Numbered from the stretch's first letter, positions 17,161 to 26,600 are shown. The stretch is DNA of 64,000 bases from Promicromonospora sp049532985 (GCF_049532985.1 NZ_CP186693.1:1488001-1552000); one strand, 5' to 3'. Made by a program: numbers and translations. The notes: generated by a model from the sequence alone, not told the origin.

Positions 17161-17609
17161 CGGCGACCTCGCAGGTGGTGGATGCAGTAGGTGACCACGC
17201 CCCACACCTGCAGGTCGGACAGCTCGGGCACGACGATGTCCGGGTGCGACGTGCTCTCGGCCCGCAGCACCACCCCGCCAGGGCCGACTTCGAGGCGCTT
17301 GACGGTGAGCTCACCGTCCAGGACGGCGACGACGACGTCGCCGTCCCGGGGCGTCTTGGACCGGTCGACGAGGAGCTCGTCGCCGTCGCTGATGCCGACC
17401 TCAGTCATGGAGTCGCCGGCGGCCCGGACGATGAACGTCGCCGCGTGGTCCTCGACGAGCATGTCGGTGAGGTCGATCGGGCCGTCGTAGTAGTCCTGCG
17501 CCGGGGAGGGGAACCCCGCGGGGACCGATACCGGGGCGATTCGCAGCGCGGTGGTGCTGGTGGGGCTGATGGCGCCGGTGCTGGCGGGGCGTGGTGACAG
17601 GGCGAACAT
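17157..17609 (-). CDS. umuD: UmuD-like self-cleaving SOS protein
   Basis: A 150-residue S24 protein. GGGAGGCGTG precedes the ATG at 17609. The nucleophile is Ser67 (AAGDSMTEVGI) and the general base Lys104 (GELTVKRL); the likely self-cleavage site is Ala31-Gly32 (VPAGFPSP). After RecA-stimulated cleavage, UmuD' pairs with UmuC. It is the first gene of the umuDC operon. An imperfect LexA box lies 25 bases upstream of the start. Confidence 0.92.
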   Translation of the reverse strand: MFALSPRPASTGAISPTSTTALRIAPVSVPAGFPSPAQDYYDGPIDLTDMLVEDHAATFIVRAAGDSMTEVGISDGDELLVDRSKTPRDGDVVVAVLDGELTVKRLEVGPGGVVLRAESTSHPDIVVPELSDLQVWGVVTYCIHHLRGRR

Positions 17610-17633
17610 CACGCCTCCCAGACCGCACGATGG

Positions 17634-17649
17634 TAGTACATGTGTTCGA
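17634..17649 (-). promoter_or_regulatory. LexA-type SOS box before umuD
   Basis: On the minus strand this reads TCGAACACATGTACTA. The actinobacterial/Gram-positive LexA consensus is a TCGAAC half, four bases, then GTTCGA; the left half is perfect and the right half keeps GT-C only. Position directly upstream of umuD supports SOS control. Confidence 0.6.
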
Positions 17650-17688
17650 GTGTAGGTCTCGGGAACGGCAGCGCGACAACGGACCTGG

Positions 17689-18072
17689 TCACAGGACTGC
17701 CGCCCGCGACGCACCCTCCCGCTGGGGGGCTATCCGCTCACCAGCGAGCGGAAACTCCCGGCCTGTCAGCCAGGTACTGGGTGCGACTCCAGAGCCGAGG
17801 CCCTCATCACGAGGCGGCCACCTTGACGCATGAAGGCGCCGTGAGACTTCCGCCGCGGCTGACCTTCCGCTCACCAGTGAGCAGTAACCCCGAGGGGCTC
17901 CGGCGGCCTGCAGGGATTGCCGCCAGAGCTCGTAGGCCTCCACGTTCTGCCGCTGCTCCTCGGCGGCGGCGATCTCGCCGGCGTCGGGCCCGTCCGGTAG
18001 CTCGAGGGCCTCGACCTGGTCGGCGTCCAGGCGCAGCCACAGCGCGGAGCCGAAACGTCCAAGCGGCGGCAC
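17689..18072 (-). CDS. Possible hypothetical protein
   Basis: From a GTG at 18072 the frame reads GSALWLRLDADQVEALELP, then an acidic helix (EIAAAEEQRQNVEAYELW). The second half is Arg/Ser-rich and less protein-like, and no Shine-Dalgarno precedes the GTG. It could be the N-terminal piece of a decayed gene. Two short similar hairpins (CCGCTC...GAGCGG at 17734-17751 and a weaker one near 17867) lie inside it, which argues against an intact gene. Confidence 0.3.
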   Translation of the reverse strand: MPPLGRFGSALWLRLDADQVEALELPDGPDAGEIAAAEEQRQNVEAYELWRQSLQAAGAPRGYCSLVSGRSAAAEVSRRLHASRWPPRDEGLGSGVAPSTWLTGREFPLAGERIAPQREGASRAAVL

Positions 18073-18159
18073 ATCAGCCCGAGACGGTAACCCGCCGCGG
18101 CGGGTCTTCTTCGCGTCAGCTCCCTGGACAAGCGGGGGACACACGGAGAGGAAGACGGC

Positions 18160-18354
18160 ATGAAGAAGCAACCGGCCCCCAGGGGCATGACGTGGTTGTT
18201 GGCCAACGCGCTGGTGGGTGAGCACGTGTTCACGCAGGTGTATCAGACCGGCGGGGATCCGAGCGCCGCGGCCTTCGTCACGGTGACGGTTCTGGCAGGG
18301 CCCGAGGTCGCCCGGGTCATCGGGCTCTGGCAGTATGGCTCAGCCTCCGGTTGA
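18160..18354 (+). CDS. Small hypothetical protein (64 aa)
   Basis: Begins MKKQPAPRGMTWLLANALVG. GGAGAGGAAG precedes the ATG. The middle is mildly hydrophobic (FVTVTVLAGPEVARVIGLW) and may associate with the membrane, but one clear transmembrane helix cannot be claimed. It lies between umuDC and the SRAP gene on the opposite strand. Confidence 0.55.
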   Translation: MKKQPAPRGMTWLLANALVGEHVFTQVYQTGGDPSAAAFVTVTVLAGPEVARVIGLWQYGSASG

Positions 18355-18451
18355 CCGGAGGGCCGTGGCGACAGGACGGCGTTCCTCCCCACGCTGCTTC
18401 CGCGGGTGCTCGCTCTTATCGCCGGGACGCGGTCACGGGCGGGCACCCCGA

Positions 18452-19162
18452 TCACTCGACGGGGTGCACGAGCTCGGGGCCGTCGTTGCGGACGTTACCC
18501 ACAGCAGTGCCGACCTTCACGGGCGCCAGACGCGGCTCGGGGATCGTCGCGATGAGCGCGTCGACGTCGCCGGCGTCGGTCAGCGCAGGGTCCAACCACG
18601 CATCCCAGGAGTCCTGCGGCAGCAGGAGCGGAGAGCGGTCGTGGATGTGCCCGAGGGTGTCGGTCGCGTTGGTCGTGATGACCGCGAGAGTCCAGAGCCA
18701 CCGGCCGTCTGCACCGTCGTCCTTGCTCGGGTCGGGCCACAGCTCGTACAGGCCCGCCGCAGCCAGCGACTCGCCAGTTGGATCGGTCAGGTAGAAAGGC
18801 TGCTTGCGACCCTTGCCCGACTCGGGCGCCTGCCACTCGTAGTAGCCATCCATGGGCACGATCAGGCGACGCCGCGAGGCCGCCTTGCGGAAGGCCGGCT
18901 TCTCCGTGATCGTCTCCACCCGCGCATTGATCATGCGCGCCCCGGCCTTGGTGTCCTTCGCCCACGACGGCACCAACCCCCACCGCAATGTGCGCAGCTG
19001 ACGCACCGCGTGCCCGCCTTCCACCCGCTCGAGCACCGCCCGCACGTCCTGGGTCGGCGCCACGTTCCACGACGGCCCGAGGCTTTCGCCGACGAGCTCG
19101 GCGATATGGAACCGGTCGGCGAGTTCTTGATCTCGACGCGCGTTGGCGTACCTGCCGCACAT
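18452..19162 (-). CDS. yedK: SRAP-domain abasic-site shielding protein (YedK/HMCES)
   Basis: A 236-residue protein of the SOS response-associated peptidase family. MCGRYA places Cys2 at the N-terminus, where it forms a thiazolidine crosslink to abasic sites in single-stranded DNA. Other hallmarks are present: NVAPTQ, LRWGLVPSW, MINARVETI, IVPMDGYYEW (catalytic Glu) and GHIHDRSP (catalytic His). Length is typical. Placement 0.8 kb from umuDC groups two single-strand DNA damage functions on the element, which would make sense for DNA entering as a single strand during conjugation. Confidence 0.93.
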   Translation of the reverse strand: MCGRYANARRDQELADRFHIAELVGESLGPSWNVAPTQDVRAVLERVEGGHAVRQLRTLRWGLVPSWAKDTKAGARMINARVETITEKPAFRKAASRRRLIVPMDGYYEWQAPESGKGRKQPFYLTDPTGESLAAAGLYELWPDPSKDDGADGRWLWTLAVITTNATDTLGHIHDRSPLLLPQDSWDAWLDPALTDAGDVDALIATIPEPRLAPVKVGTAVGNVRNDGPELVHPVE

Positions 19163-19197
19163 AAACGTCAGTCTGGCGGGATCTGCTCGTGCTCGCG

Positions 19198-19593
19198 TTA
19201 TGAGCGCTTAGAGTGACGACAGTTGTTGGTCGTACTGGCGGCGGGGTCATCTGTGGTCGTCCGCGTCGCCGGGTCGAGCGGGTCAGCGATCACGTCCAGA
19301 CGGCGCCAGTGGATCAGCGCGGACATTCCCGAGTCGAACGCGACCCAGGCGCCATCATCGGCAGCGAGCACACGATTGCGGCGGATCGCACCTTCCTGCC
19401 CGGCCAGTGACTCGCCCTCCCACGAGAGCAGCGGCTCCGCGTTCACACGGACCCGTAACCCACGCGGCCACCGCTCTTCCAGATCCCAGCGGGCCTCGTC
19501 CCAGAACCGGTCTCGGAACGACAACTCCTCGGCGTCCCAGCCCTGATTCGCGCGTGCACGACGCCCCGCAGCATCAGCCAACCCAGACGTCAC
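19198..19593 (-). CDS. Hypothetical protein (131 aa)
   Basis: A GTG start at 19593 follows AAGAGGTATCCCT. The protein has an amphipathic middle (FRDRFWDEARWDLEERW) and a beta-like part (RVRVNAEPLLSWEG, DDGAWVAFDSG), then a polar tail rich in Thr and Asp. Soluble, acidic. Lies just upstream of the SRAP gene on the same strand with a 35-base gap, so the two may be cotranscribed. No family recognised. Confidence 0.6.
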   Translation of the reverse strand: MTSGLADAAGRRARANQGWDAEELSFRDRFWDEARWDLEERWPRGLRVRVNAEPLLSWEGESLAGQEGAIRRNRVLAADDGAWVAFDSGMSALIHWRRLDVIADPLDPATRTTTDDPAASTTNNCRHSKRS

Positions 19594-19605
19594 AGGGATA
19601 CCTCT

Positions 19606-20187
19606 TCAACGTGTCTTCGCGGTGTGCATGGATCGAGCCGCCACCCGCGAACTGTGCTGGCCCGTGGTGAGGGTATCCGCGTGTGCTGTCCCGGGAAGCC
19701 GGGGCGACAGCGCGGTTGTGGTGACCAGCACTCGCAGACGGGCTTGGATCTGCGCGATGGTCTTGGTGCAGGTTGGGCAGGATGGCGTGTCGGGGTGCGC
19801 CTGGGCGGCCAGGAGGTCGCATGCCTCCCAGACGAGCCGGTGGATCTGTGCGGGCTGCGCCGGCGTGGTGGTCCGGAGGGGTTCGAGGACCTCGACCAGC
19901 GCGGCAGGCAAGGTGCGGCGCGCCGGTCGGAGCGCCCGGCAGGCCACTGCGGCGAGTAGGAGTCCGGTGGCGAGTGTCCAAGGCCGCTCATGCGGAACGG
20001 AGGACCGCAGGAGCTCGACGCCCACGACCGTCAGAGCGATCGACGTCACGGTCAGGAGGCGCTCGCGTGCCAGGTTGTGTCGTCGGGCGGTCTCGTCAGT
20101 GCCTGGGTCCAGGACGCTCGTGGTCGCCGTGGTCACGGCCAGCCGGATGCCCGCCGTGGGCGCGTGCAGCGTGTGGCGGCGCGTCAT
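19606..20187 (-). CDS. Small membrane protein, third gene of an overlapping operon
   Basis: A 193-residue protein. GGGGAGGCGCG precedes the ATG. Two hydrophobic segments lie at about residues 45-62 (LTVTSIALTVVGVELL) and 70-88 (WTLATGLLLAAVACRAL), followed by a helical cytoplasmic tail with a CPTC motif. Its ATG overlaps the stop of the upstream gene (ATGA), so it is translationally coupled. Function unknown. Confidence 0.6.
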   Translation of the reverse strand: MTRRHTLHAPTAGIRLAVTTATTSVLDPGTDETARRHNLARERLLTVTSIALTVVGVELLRSSVPHERPWTLATGLLLAAVACRALRPARRTLPAALVEVLEPLRTTTPAQPAQIHRLVWEACDLLAAQAHPDTPSCPTCTKTIAQIQARLRVLVTTTALSPRLPGTAHADTLTTGQHSSRVAARSMHTAKTR

Positions 20188-20573
20188 CGCGCCTCCCCGA
20201 GGGGGGTCGGCGCGGTCACGGTGACCAGCACGGGCTGTTGCGCAGACAGGTCTGGCACGCGGCCGGACCAGCTGCGCCACGCGACATCCGGGTCGGGGGG
20301 CACCAGGGGCAGGTCGAGGAGGGCCGCGAGTATCTGGGCGTGCGTGGTGGTGCTCGCGGTCAGGGTGATCTCGGTGACCGTGACCGTCTTGAGCCCGCGG
20401 GAACGGACGGTATTGCGGGCGTCGATCTGCAGGATCGGCACGCCGCACCAGGCGGTCAGGACGGCTGCCTCCCATTGGTAGTCCCGTCCTGCCATCCCGG
20501 GTGGGCGCTCGACCGTTGTCGTGGGTCGTGACACGGGTGCTGGGTCCAGGAGGTTGTCAGTGGCGGGGTTCAC
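20184..20573 (-). CDS. Hypothetical protein, second gene of an overlapping operon
   Basis: A 129-residue protein from a GTG overlapping the upstream stop (GTGA). It contains a hydrophobic/beta stretch (YQWEAAVLTAWCGVPILQID) and a second beta-like stretch (KTVTVTEITLTA). No signal peptide. Family unknown; its coupling with a membrane protein and a small helical protein suggests a three-part complex, which is inference. Confidence 0.55.
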   Translation of the reverse strand: MNPATDNLLDPAPVSRPTTTVERPPGMAGRDYQWEAAVLTAWCGVPILQIDARNTVRSRGLKTVTVTEITLTASTTTHAQILAALLDLPLVPPDPDVAWRSWSGRVPDLSAQQPVLVTVTAPTPLGEAR

Positions 20574-20905
20574 CGGGGGCCACCCACGACGTTGATGGGC
20601 CCGGTCGGGTTGACCGGCGCAGCGGCGATGAGGTGCTGGTAGGCGAGCTGCCATGCGCGGGACGAGCACACCTGCTGCCACGCTCGCCGCCACAGCCGCC
20701 TGACGGGACCGGTGCACCGGTGATCCTGGGCTTCAGGCACATGGTCGGCCAGGATCGCCTGCAGCGCGCGGACGGTGGGGCCCAGCTCGGCGGGAGCCAT
20801 CACGGCCACCGACGCGGCGTCCGCGTGCTGGAGCAGGTGTTCCAGGTCATCGAGATAGTCGCTCACGATCCGATGTGTCGCGTGTCGGTCTGTCACGGTG
20901 GGCAC
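20570..20905 (-). CDS. Hypothetical helical protein, first gene of an overlapping operon
   Basis: A 111-residue protein. GTG at 20905 follows GGGAGGCCTGCA. Helical and acidic in the N-terminal half (VSDYLDDLEHLLQHADAASV), with a basic patch (RRLWRRAWQQV). Its stop overlaps the next start by four bases. Family unknown. Confidence 0.55.
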   Translation of the reverse strand: MPTVTDRHATHRIVSDYLDDLEHLLQHADAASVAVMAPAELGPTVRALQAILADHVPEAQDHRCTGPVRRLWRRAWQQVCSSRAWQLAYQHLIAAAPVNPTGPINVVGGPR

Positions 20906-21031
20906 TGCAGGCCTCCCAGTCGGGTGGTCGAGGTGTGGGTCGGATGTGCGGGCCTTGCTGCTCTCGTCGTGGTCGGGCGTCGTGGTCGGTGGGCACGGTT
21001 GTTCCGGCTGGCCGGCTCCCGTGGTGGTCGG

Positions 21032-21115
21032 TCAGTGGCGGTAGGCGGCGACGGCCGCGACCACGAGTGCTGCACTCACCAGCAGGTAGCCGATCAACAG
21101 CGGGAGCTCGATCAT
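21032..21115 (-). CDS. Possible tiny membrane peptide (27 aa)
   Basis: Too short for usual gene calling. Reads MIELPLLIGYLLVSAALVVA then AVAAYRH: one transmembrane helix with a short polar end, a standard form for single-pass micropeptides. Only a weak GAG ribosome site is visible. It lies between the overlapping operon and the PCMT-like gene, on the same strand. Confidence 0.35.
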   Translation of the reverse strand: MIELPLLIGYLLVSAALVVAAVAAYRH

Positions 21116-21183
21116 CGGGATGCTCGCTCTCGTTCTGGGGCCGAGATCTGGTGCCACCTCGACCAGGAGGGGGAAGGTCGGGG

Positions 21184-22233
21184 TCAGTCCTGGAAGCGGA
21201 CTCGGTAGCCGTCGCTGTCGTGCATGATCACGGCGGTCAGCTCGTGGGTGGCCGGTGCTCCTTCTGCTCGCCAGTCGGCGATCAGGTCCAGGAACCGTGC
21301 CCGGGGCAGTGACAGCTGCGGGTTGGCCACGAGGCGGGTGGGAGTGATCATCGCGGCCTCTGGCGGGCCGTCGGGCCGTGCGGCCAGGCCCGTGCTGCGG
21401 GGGGCCCGGGCGCCGATCCCGATACCTTCCCCGTGCTCGGTGACGGTGGTGAACAGGCCCGCCGGGCGGCGGGCAAGCAGCCAGTGCTTCAGGTCCAAGA
21501 ACTCACCGGGCCCGCCCGGCCAGGGCTCTTCGGCGCCCGTGCGCAGGGCGGCAAGGAGGTCGGCTGCGTCGTCGGGGTCGCCGCTGGTCGACGCCAGCCA
21601 GTACCCGGAGTCGTCGTGGGCGGTCACGATGTTGGCGTCTGGTGCGAGGGCGGCGGTCTGTGTAGCGGCGGTCAGTGCCGGATGGTGGCCTGCGTGCACC
21701 GTGACGTCCCGGTCGCCCCATGGAGTCTTGGTGATGTGCGCGACGGCATCGGTGCCGGGCAGATCGGAGACCGCCGCCCCGGTGACCAGGGTCCCGCCAG
21801 GGGCGAGCTGGTCGATCCAGGCGGTGGGGATCGCGGCCGGGGTGCCATGGACGACGATGCGGTCATAGGGTGCGCGGCCCGCGTGCCCAGCCATCGGGTC
21901 GCCCGTTGCTGCGATCGCCCCGTGGCCGTGGGCAGCGAACAGGTCGCCGGCTCGTCTGGTCAGTGTCTCGTCAGCGTCGATGGTCAGGACGTGACCGCCT
22001 GGCCCCACGGCATGAGCCATGAGGGCTGCCTCGTAGCCGGAACCGGTACCGATCTGCAGGACCCGCAAGTTCGCTTCGAGTCTCAGCGCCCGCAAGCTCT
22101 GCACGGTGATGGCGGGGGAGGTGATGGGCCTGACCGCGTCACCATGCTCCCCGAGGAAGACCTCGGGAGGGATGGCCCGGGCGGCGTGCGCGACGGCGTC
22201 GGTGCCGGTGATCGTGCTGCGTGTGCTGTTCAT
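21184..22233 (-). CDS. PCMT-like methyltransferase
   Basis: A 349-residue protein. The ATG at 22233 follows CTCGAGGAG. The N-terminal ~200 residues follow protein-L-isoaspartate O-methyltransferase: PPEVFLGEHG and ITSPAIT, then SAM motif I VLQIGTGSGYEAAL, motif II TIDAD and a DRIVVHG segment. A ~150-residue C-terminal extension carries a DLKHWLLARRPAG part. The extended architecture is seen in actinobacterial PCMT relatives that sit in peptide-modification loci. It is divergent from a GntR regulator and shares with it a perfect inverted-repeat operator, so it is probably that regulator's target. Confidence 0.75.
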   Translation of the reverse strand: MNSTRSTITGTDAVAHAARAIPPEVFLGEHGDAVRPITSPAITVQSLRALRLEANLRVLQIGTGSGYEAALMAHAVGPGGHVLTIDADETLTRRAGDLFAAHGHGAIAATGDPMAGHAGRAPYDRIVVHGTPAAIPTAWIDQLAPGGTLVTGAAVSDLPGTDAVAHITKTPWGDRDVTVHAGHHPALTAATQTAALAPDANIVTAHDDSGYWLASTSGDPDDAADLLAALRTGAEEPWPGGPGEFLDLKHWLLARRPAGLFTTVTEHGEGIGIGARAPRSTGLAARPDGPPEAAMITPTRLVANPQLSLPRARFLDLIADWRAEGAPATHELTAVIMHDSDGYRVRFQD

Positions 22234-22340
22234 CGAACTCCTCGAGTCCTTCGGCAACCGGGCCCTTCGCAGGGTCCGCGACCAGGAGTGCCCGCAGCTG
22301 GGGGTCAGCAGCAGGCAATGGTGATCTCCATCGCTCCCAT

Positions 22341-22374
22341 TTGCTCTACATCAAAGGTATAGCATGTAGAGCAA
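22341..22374. promoter_or_regulatory. Operator candidate: perfect 11-bp inverted repeat
   Basis: TTGCTCTACAT (22341-22351) and ATGTAGAGCAA (22364-22374) are exact reverse complements with a 12-base spacer that contains TATAGC, a possible -10 element. It is ~110 bases upstream of the PCMT-like start and ~215 bases upstream of the GntR start. Autoregulation by the GntR protein is the simplest reading. Confidence 0.6.
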
Positions 22375-22527
22375 GAGTCTGGGAAGGGGCGGCGCTGACA
22401 CGAACTGTTGCTGAGCCGCCGGCGCGCAGAAGGTGGCCCTTTGCCAGGCTTGGCAGAGATGCAGGCCCGCCGGCGAACCTGGCTCACGATGTTCGCGGCG
22501 GCTATGCTGGAGGCAGGTGCCCTATCG

Positions 22528-22566
22528 TGCTCCACATAGCTCGGGGACCTCCACGAGTAGAGCAAA
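22528..22566. promoter_or_regulatory. Second, degenerate copy of the operator
   Basis: TGCTCCACAT (22528-22537) and GTAGAGCAAA (22557-22566) resemble the two arms of the perfect site at 22341-22374 with one or two changes and a longer spacer. It ends about 22 bases before the GntR start codon at 22589. Confidence 0.4.
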
Positions 22567-22588
22567 CAGCGACGGGGTGGAGTACCCG

Positions 22589-23341
22589 ATGGAGAGAAGA
22601 GGGATCGGCGGCATGACGCGAGCTGTTGGATACGCTGCAATCGCCGAGCACTTCCGGGCTCAGATCCGCGATGGAGACCTGCGCCCTGGTGACCGGATGC
22701 CGACGCTCCGACAGGTCATGGACCAGTGGGGAGTGTCCAACGCGACAGCAGTGCGGGCCTACGCCGCGCTCAAGAAGGAAGGCCTGACCAGCGCCAGCAC
22801 CGGTGCAGGCACGGTCGTGACGGACTACGGGAGCGACAACATCGCGACGCGCGTCCGCACGCACGCGACCACGGGTGCCGCATTGGCCACGGGAGAAGTC
22901 TCCACGATCGTCGAGGTCGGTACGGTCGGCGCCGAAGAGACGGTCGCCGCACGGCTGGGCGTCGAGCCAGGATCGCCGGTCCAGGTACGCCGCAGGGTCG
23001 TGAGCCGCGGTGGCTTCCCCGTCCATCTTTCGTCGTCCTACTACCCCGCCTACGTCGTTCAGGCTGCTCCGGAACTGGCCGAGCCGGTCTCGACCGGTGG
23101 CTCACGCGAATTGGCCAGCGAGCGGCTCGGGGCCGCGCAGAGCCACGTGCTCGAAGAAGTGACCTCCAGGCTCGCCACCGAGCCCGAGAGCGCGGCCCTG
23201 GGGCTCACGGGATCAGTCATCGTGACACAGACATTGCGAACCGTGTTCCTGACCGACGGCCGCGTGGTCGAGGTCGCGCTCAAGGTCTGTAGCGGGACGA
23301 CTGTCCTGAAGTGGTCGACGTCCCTGAACGACGACCACTAA
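22589..23341 (+). CDS. GntR-family regulator (HutC/UTRA type)
   Basis: A 250-residue protein. The winged helix is at residues ~10-75: YAAIAEHFRAQI, GDRMPTLRQVMDQWGVS, then ATAVRAYAALKKEGL. The C-terminal UTRA domain (HutC subfamily) follows: RLGVEPGSPVQVRRRVV, VHLSSSYYP and VLEEVTSRLATEPE. ATG at 22589 follows GGAG; ATG at 22613 is an alternative. HutC regulators respond to small ligands; those on conjugative actinobacterial plasmids (KorSA type) control transfer genes. Here the divergent PCMT-like gene and its own gene are likely targets. Confidence 0.88.
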   Translation: MERRGIGGMTRAVGYAAIAEHFRAQIRDGDLRPGDRMPTLRQVMDQWGVSNATAVRAYAALKKEGLTSASTGAGTVVTDYGSDNIATRVRTHATTGAALATGEVSTIVEVGTVGAEETVAARLGVEPGSPVQVRRRVVSRGGFPVHLSSSYYPAYVVQAAPELAEPVSTGGSRELASERLGAAQSHVLEEVTSRLATEPESAALGLTGSVIVTQTLRTVFLTDGRVVEVALKVCSGTTVLKWSTSLNDDH

Positions 23342-23688
23342 GCCCCCTGAGGCGCCCAGCCCACCTGGACTACAGGCACGTGTCGCTCACCTGGCGCGTG
23401 TTGGTCAGAACAGGACCTGTGCACTCTGCAGCGCGGTGCGGTACTGCACCGTTCAGGGTCTCTCGCGCGGCCCGGCGGGTGAACCGTCCAGCCCAGCGCG
23501 CAGATTGTCGGCAGCGTCCTGGGCCCGGGTCGGCTCGAGGTGGGCCAGGCCGAGCGAGGGCTGGCACAGTTGCTCGTGTTGCGCCCCGCCCCGTGCGACA
23601 GCCTGGCGGGTGGGCACCATCGGGTGAAAGGCGGAAATAGCCCGCCACCTTTGGGGCGACTGGCCGGTGACACGCCTAGCCTCGGCGT
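23342..23688. other. Non-coding stretch
   Basis: 347 bases between the GntR gene and the first YobI-like gene. Short frames are Arg/Pro-rich shadows. A small palindromic patch (GTGCGGTACTGCAC near 23427) is the only visible structure. It should contain the promoter of the YobI-like gene, which has no clear Shine-Dalgarno and might be leaderless. Confidence 0.35.
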
Positions 23689-26600
23689 ATGGGTGACAGC
23701 ACGAATGCCTCGACCACGGTGCCACCGAGCGACGCGTCGAGCCCAGGGGTGGTGCTGGCTTCACTTACCCCACGATACGAAGAAGGCGACCACGGTCTGT
23801 ACCTTGAGCTGCTCAAGGACGCGATCACGCGCAACGAAGCGCACAACATCGCGCTCACTGGGGCGTACGGCACCGGGAAGAGCAGCATCCTGCAACAACT
23901 CGTTCGGGATCTTGAGGAGAACGGCGACAAGGTCGTAAGCATCTCTCTGTCGAGCCTGGGGGCGCCGGACAAGACCTCGACCGCCGAGGACGCAAACCCG
24001 GCCGCCACCACACCGACGAACCAGATCCAGAAGGAGATCGTCAAGCAGATCCTCTACCAGGCACGACCCCAGGACATGCCGAAATCTCGATTCCGGCGAA
24101 CCACGCGCGGGCGCATGGTCGACGGCGTCCTGCCAGCGATAATCATCGGCCTCCTCGCTGCAGCTCTACTCGTACTGAGCGGGCAGATCAGCCGCGTGGT
24201 CAACAGCGGTGCTCTGGCGGCACTCGCAGTCTTCATCCTCGCATTCGTCGCGGTCGGTACGGGCACCTATCTCCTACTGCGCCTGACACGCGGCAAACTC
24301 GTGATCGACGGCATCTCCGCCGGGCCCTCAAGCGCAAACATCACCCTGTCTCCTCGATCGACGAGCTACTTCGACGAGTACCTCGACGAGATCGTCTACT
24401 TCTTCGACGAAACCCGTCGCAACCTGGTCGTCTTCGAGGACATCGACAGATTCGAGAACACCGAGATCTTCGAAACACTGCGTTCGCTGAACACCCTGCT
24501 CAACCGGGCTCAGCAACTCGACAAACTCCCCATCCGCTTCATCTACGCCATGCGCGACTCCGTCTTCGAGCAGCTCGGAGAAGACCTCACCGCCGCAGAC
24601 CAGGCCACGGCCGGCGCAACCGAGTCCAAGCCCGCCGAGCAACGCGAGACCAACCAGGCGCACACGGTGACATCGCTCGACCTTGCCCGCGAAAGCGTGG
24701 AGCGCGCGAACCGGACCAAGTTCTTCGACCTGGTGATCCCTGTCGTCCCGTTCATCAGCCGGCAGAACGCCCGAGACCTGATGAGCAAGACATTCAACGG
24801 GCCACATTTCAAAGTCAGCCCCGAACTCATCAGCCTCGTCGCTCGGCACATCGCCGACATGCGCCTGGTCACCAACATCTGGAACGAATTCAGGGTGTTC
24901 CACCGCCAACTTATCAAAGGAAAGCACCCGGTCCCAGAACTGGACGACAACCACCTGTTCGCCATCGTCGTCTACAAGAACGTGCACCTCGCGGACTTCG
25001 AGAAGATCCGCCTCGGTACCAGCGAGCTCGACGCCCTGTACGAGTTCGGCCGCAAACACATCGCAGCAATAGCGGGCAACCGAGTAGCCATGGCAGCCAC
25101 GCACCGCCAAGCTCTCGATGGTCTCGACACGCTTGAATACAGGGCCGACCGCATGACCGAGAAGCTCTTTGAACTCGCGAAGAACCTGTCGTCGAACGGG
25201 AAGGCTCGGGTCCATCTAGGAGGTCAATGGCTGACAACCCCTAAATCAATTGATGCCGCGTTCTGGAGAGATTTCATCAAGAATGACGCCAACCTCCTCA
25301 TTGATACTTCGGCTGGCCATCTCGGACTCAACCCTGCACGGCTCGGTAAGCTTATCCATGAAACCTTCGATCCGGCGCACTGGGAGAAAGAGGAACGGCC
25401 GAGGCTGGAGCTCGAGCTCCACAAGCTGACGAGTGATATCGCGAAGGTCAGGCATGCGAGCTGGGCGCAACTCTATCGATCGCCGGAAGTTACCCCTCCA
25501 ACAGAGTCGACGACTCCCGTCACCTTCGCGGAGCGAGCGAAGGCGCTGATCAAGTCGCCGCTTGCACGTGAGCTCATCGAGCGAGACTATCTGGACGAGT
25601 ACTTCAGCCTCTACATCTCACCGTTCTACGGCGACCACATTAACGTGAACGCGATGAACTATGTACTACGTCAGGTGGACAAGGGAATGCCCGACCTCAC
25701 TTATGAACTGTCGGGAGATGAGGTTGACGCCATACTCCGTGAACGCCCCGAAGCGGTTCGAGAACCGAGTATGCACAACATCTCGATCGTCGATCATCTC
25801 ATCAAGGGCGGACGATCCGCGGCCAGCGTCATCGCTGATGAACTCCTGACTTCTGTCACGGCAGGGATCCCGTTCATCAACAGCTACCTCCGTCAAGGAA
25901 AGGACGCCCCCGGTCTCGTCAAGATGCTGACGCGAAGGTGGGACGCAATCTTCTCCTTCCTCGTCGAACATGCACCCGTATCCGACGGGTTGCGGCATGC
26001 GTTGGTCGACGCGGCCCTGGCGTCTTGGGACTCGCGTATCGAGTACCAGCTCGACGAGTCGGTGCGCGTCTACATCGAGGAGTACTACACGTCTTTCCCG
26101 ACCTTGACGACGGACGGAAGCCACGGCAGCCATGCCGCACAGCTTGTCGTTACCGCTGGGGCCAAGCTGCGGGACGTCCGGCCGCTGAGCAAGGGCTCCC
26201 TCGCGATCGTTCGTGCGGCCAACGCCTACACGATCACTGCTGAGAACCTGACTCATCTCACTGGCGTCCAGGACCCGGCGATGGACCTCGTCAAGAAGGC
26301 CAGTGAGCCGATCTACGCGTACACGCTCGAACGGCTCGACGACTACATGGCCCTCGACCGGACCGGCCCCACGGTGATCGAGCCAGAGGCGTTCGACGAG
26401 ATCGTCAACGATGTAGCGGGCGCCCACCCTGATCTGATCGAGATGTTCGTTGCCCGTGCGGACCCCTTCTGCCAGACCACACAGATTGCCAAGGTCGACG
26501 AGGTTGCGTGGAGCGCTCTCGCCCAGTATCTCAAGCTAGAGCCGTCGATCGAGAACATCTACGAGTACATACAAAAGCGCGGCGTCGATTCCGACCTTGC

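Larger units (their letters stand above)
22234..22588. other. Divergent promoter region
   Basis: 355 bases between the PCMT-like gene (leftward) and the GntR gene (rightward). It holds one perfect and one degenerate inverted repeat (listed separately) and AT-rich patches not seen in flanking genes. Confidence 0.5.

Noticed and set aside
17734..17890. Two short similar hairpins (CCGCTC...GAGCGG and a variant) as operator pair
   Set aside because: Arms are only six bases and the second copy is imperfect; expected in GC-rich DNA.
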